DNA of 60,715 nt from Lactonifactor sp050944855. Its GTDB lineage: Bacteria > Bacillota > Clostridia > Lachnospirales > Lachnospiraceae. Below the pieces are notes generated by a model that was not told the DNA's origin, did not search any database, and worked only from the letters and a program-made list of their open reading frames with translations. The position numbers and the translations under genes are program-made. The stretch covers positions 1-60,715 of the forward strand of contig JBMNRU010000017.1 in the NCBI GenBank assembly GCA_050944855.1, written 5' to 3'. This document shows positions 60,670 through 60,715 of this stretch, piece by piece (position 1 is the first letter of the stretch; every line of letters starts with the position of its first letter).

Positions 60670-60715
60670 TGTTTTTGTGTTTTTCGCACCGCTTATGAAG
60701 AAATAAACTCCAAAA

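Larger units (their letters stand above)
60121..60715. other. Gene-free right end of window
   Basis: 595 bp with no convincing coding frame. It holds a perfect hairpin, an 8-bp inverted repeat and a LexA-type box. It probably ends in the upstream region of a gene beyond the window. Confidence 0.7.

Overview
The window comes from a low-to-mid G+C Gram-positive anaerobe, most likely a Lachnospiraceae gut commensal (order Eubacteriales; Blautia-like is a guess). The basis is strong AGGAGG ribosome-binding sites, DUF4317 and DUF3169 proteins, the TlpA / CXXC mini-protein / 4Fe-4S trio, split transketolase subunits, Gram-positive lipoprotein signals and a sortase-type surface protein. No rRNA or tRNA gene was recognised.

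Left flank (1-18 kb) is ordinary chromosome. It holds the 3' end of an alanine:Na+ symporter; an NSS symporter coupled to a short DUF4317 protein; and a GntR/FCD regulator divergent from a four-gene operon (transketolase N and C subunits, a GarR-type reductase, a zinc alcohol dehydrogenase) with a clear operator and promoter. Next come an autoregulated XRE-DUF3169 pair, a thioredoxin / CXXC peptide / ferredoxin-like redox operon whose 51-residue middle gene overlaps its neighbour, MATE, deoB, murI, a MarR-controlled EamA transporter, and a hutG-like hydrolase.

The centre (18.0-47.5 kb) is a large accessory locus and the main point of interest. A twelve-gene minus-strand operon (28450 down to 18059) encodes membrane proteins, an OmpA-like lipoprotein, a leucine-rich-repeat protein, a Card1-like PD-(D/E)XK nuclease, a winged-helix protein, a ClpP-type protease and a VirD4/TraG-like ATPase. 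Divergent from it is a 1163-residue protein ending in a ryanodine-receptor-like (RyR) domain. A second minus-strand operon (44053 down to 35464) encodes an unknown protein, an HExxH metalloprotease-like protein, a second VirD4-like ATPase, a third lacking its P-loop, two tiny two-helix membrane proteins, an unknown protein, and a 1055-residue protein read as Rossmann + RyR-like + CARF-like + Card1-type nuclease. Upstream, with its own promoter and terminator, is a 1053-residue zinc-ribbon / pseudokinase / TIR / TIR / pseudokinase / FHA protein. I saw no integrase, relaxase or VirB4, so this does not look like a working conjugative element. My inference is an undescribed nucleotide- or NAD-signalling conflict system built around a VirD4-type membrane machine.

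Between the two operons (32.2-35.4 kb) lies a scrapyard: a GrpB fragment, an XRE/zinc-ribbon regulator, decayed mobile-element pieces, three back-to-back perfect hairpins, an A+T-rich GNAT gene, and a degenerate tandem array of about seven 63-64 bp units. A 54-bp identical hairpin element occurs at 35.3 and 47.5 kb and brackets the second operon and the TIR gene.

Right flank (47.6-60.7 kb): a RelE/ParE-Phd toxin-antitoxin pair; a giant InlB-repeat surface protein split by one in-frame amber codon; an XRE regulator divergent from another NSS transporter; a DUF6179/DUF6323-like pair; and two small lipoprotein-type genes. The last 595 bp have no gene but contain a perfect 18-bp-stem hairpin and a consensus-like LexA box near the right edge.
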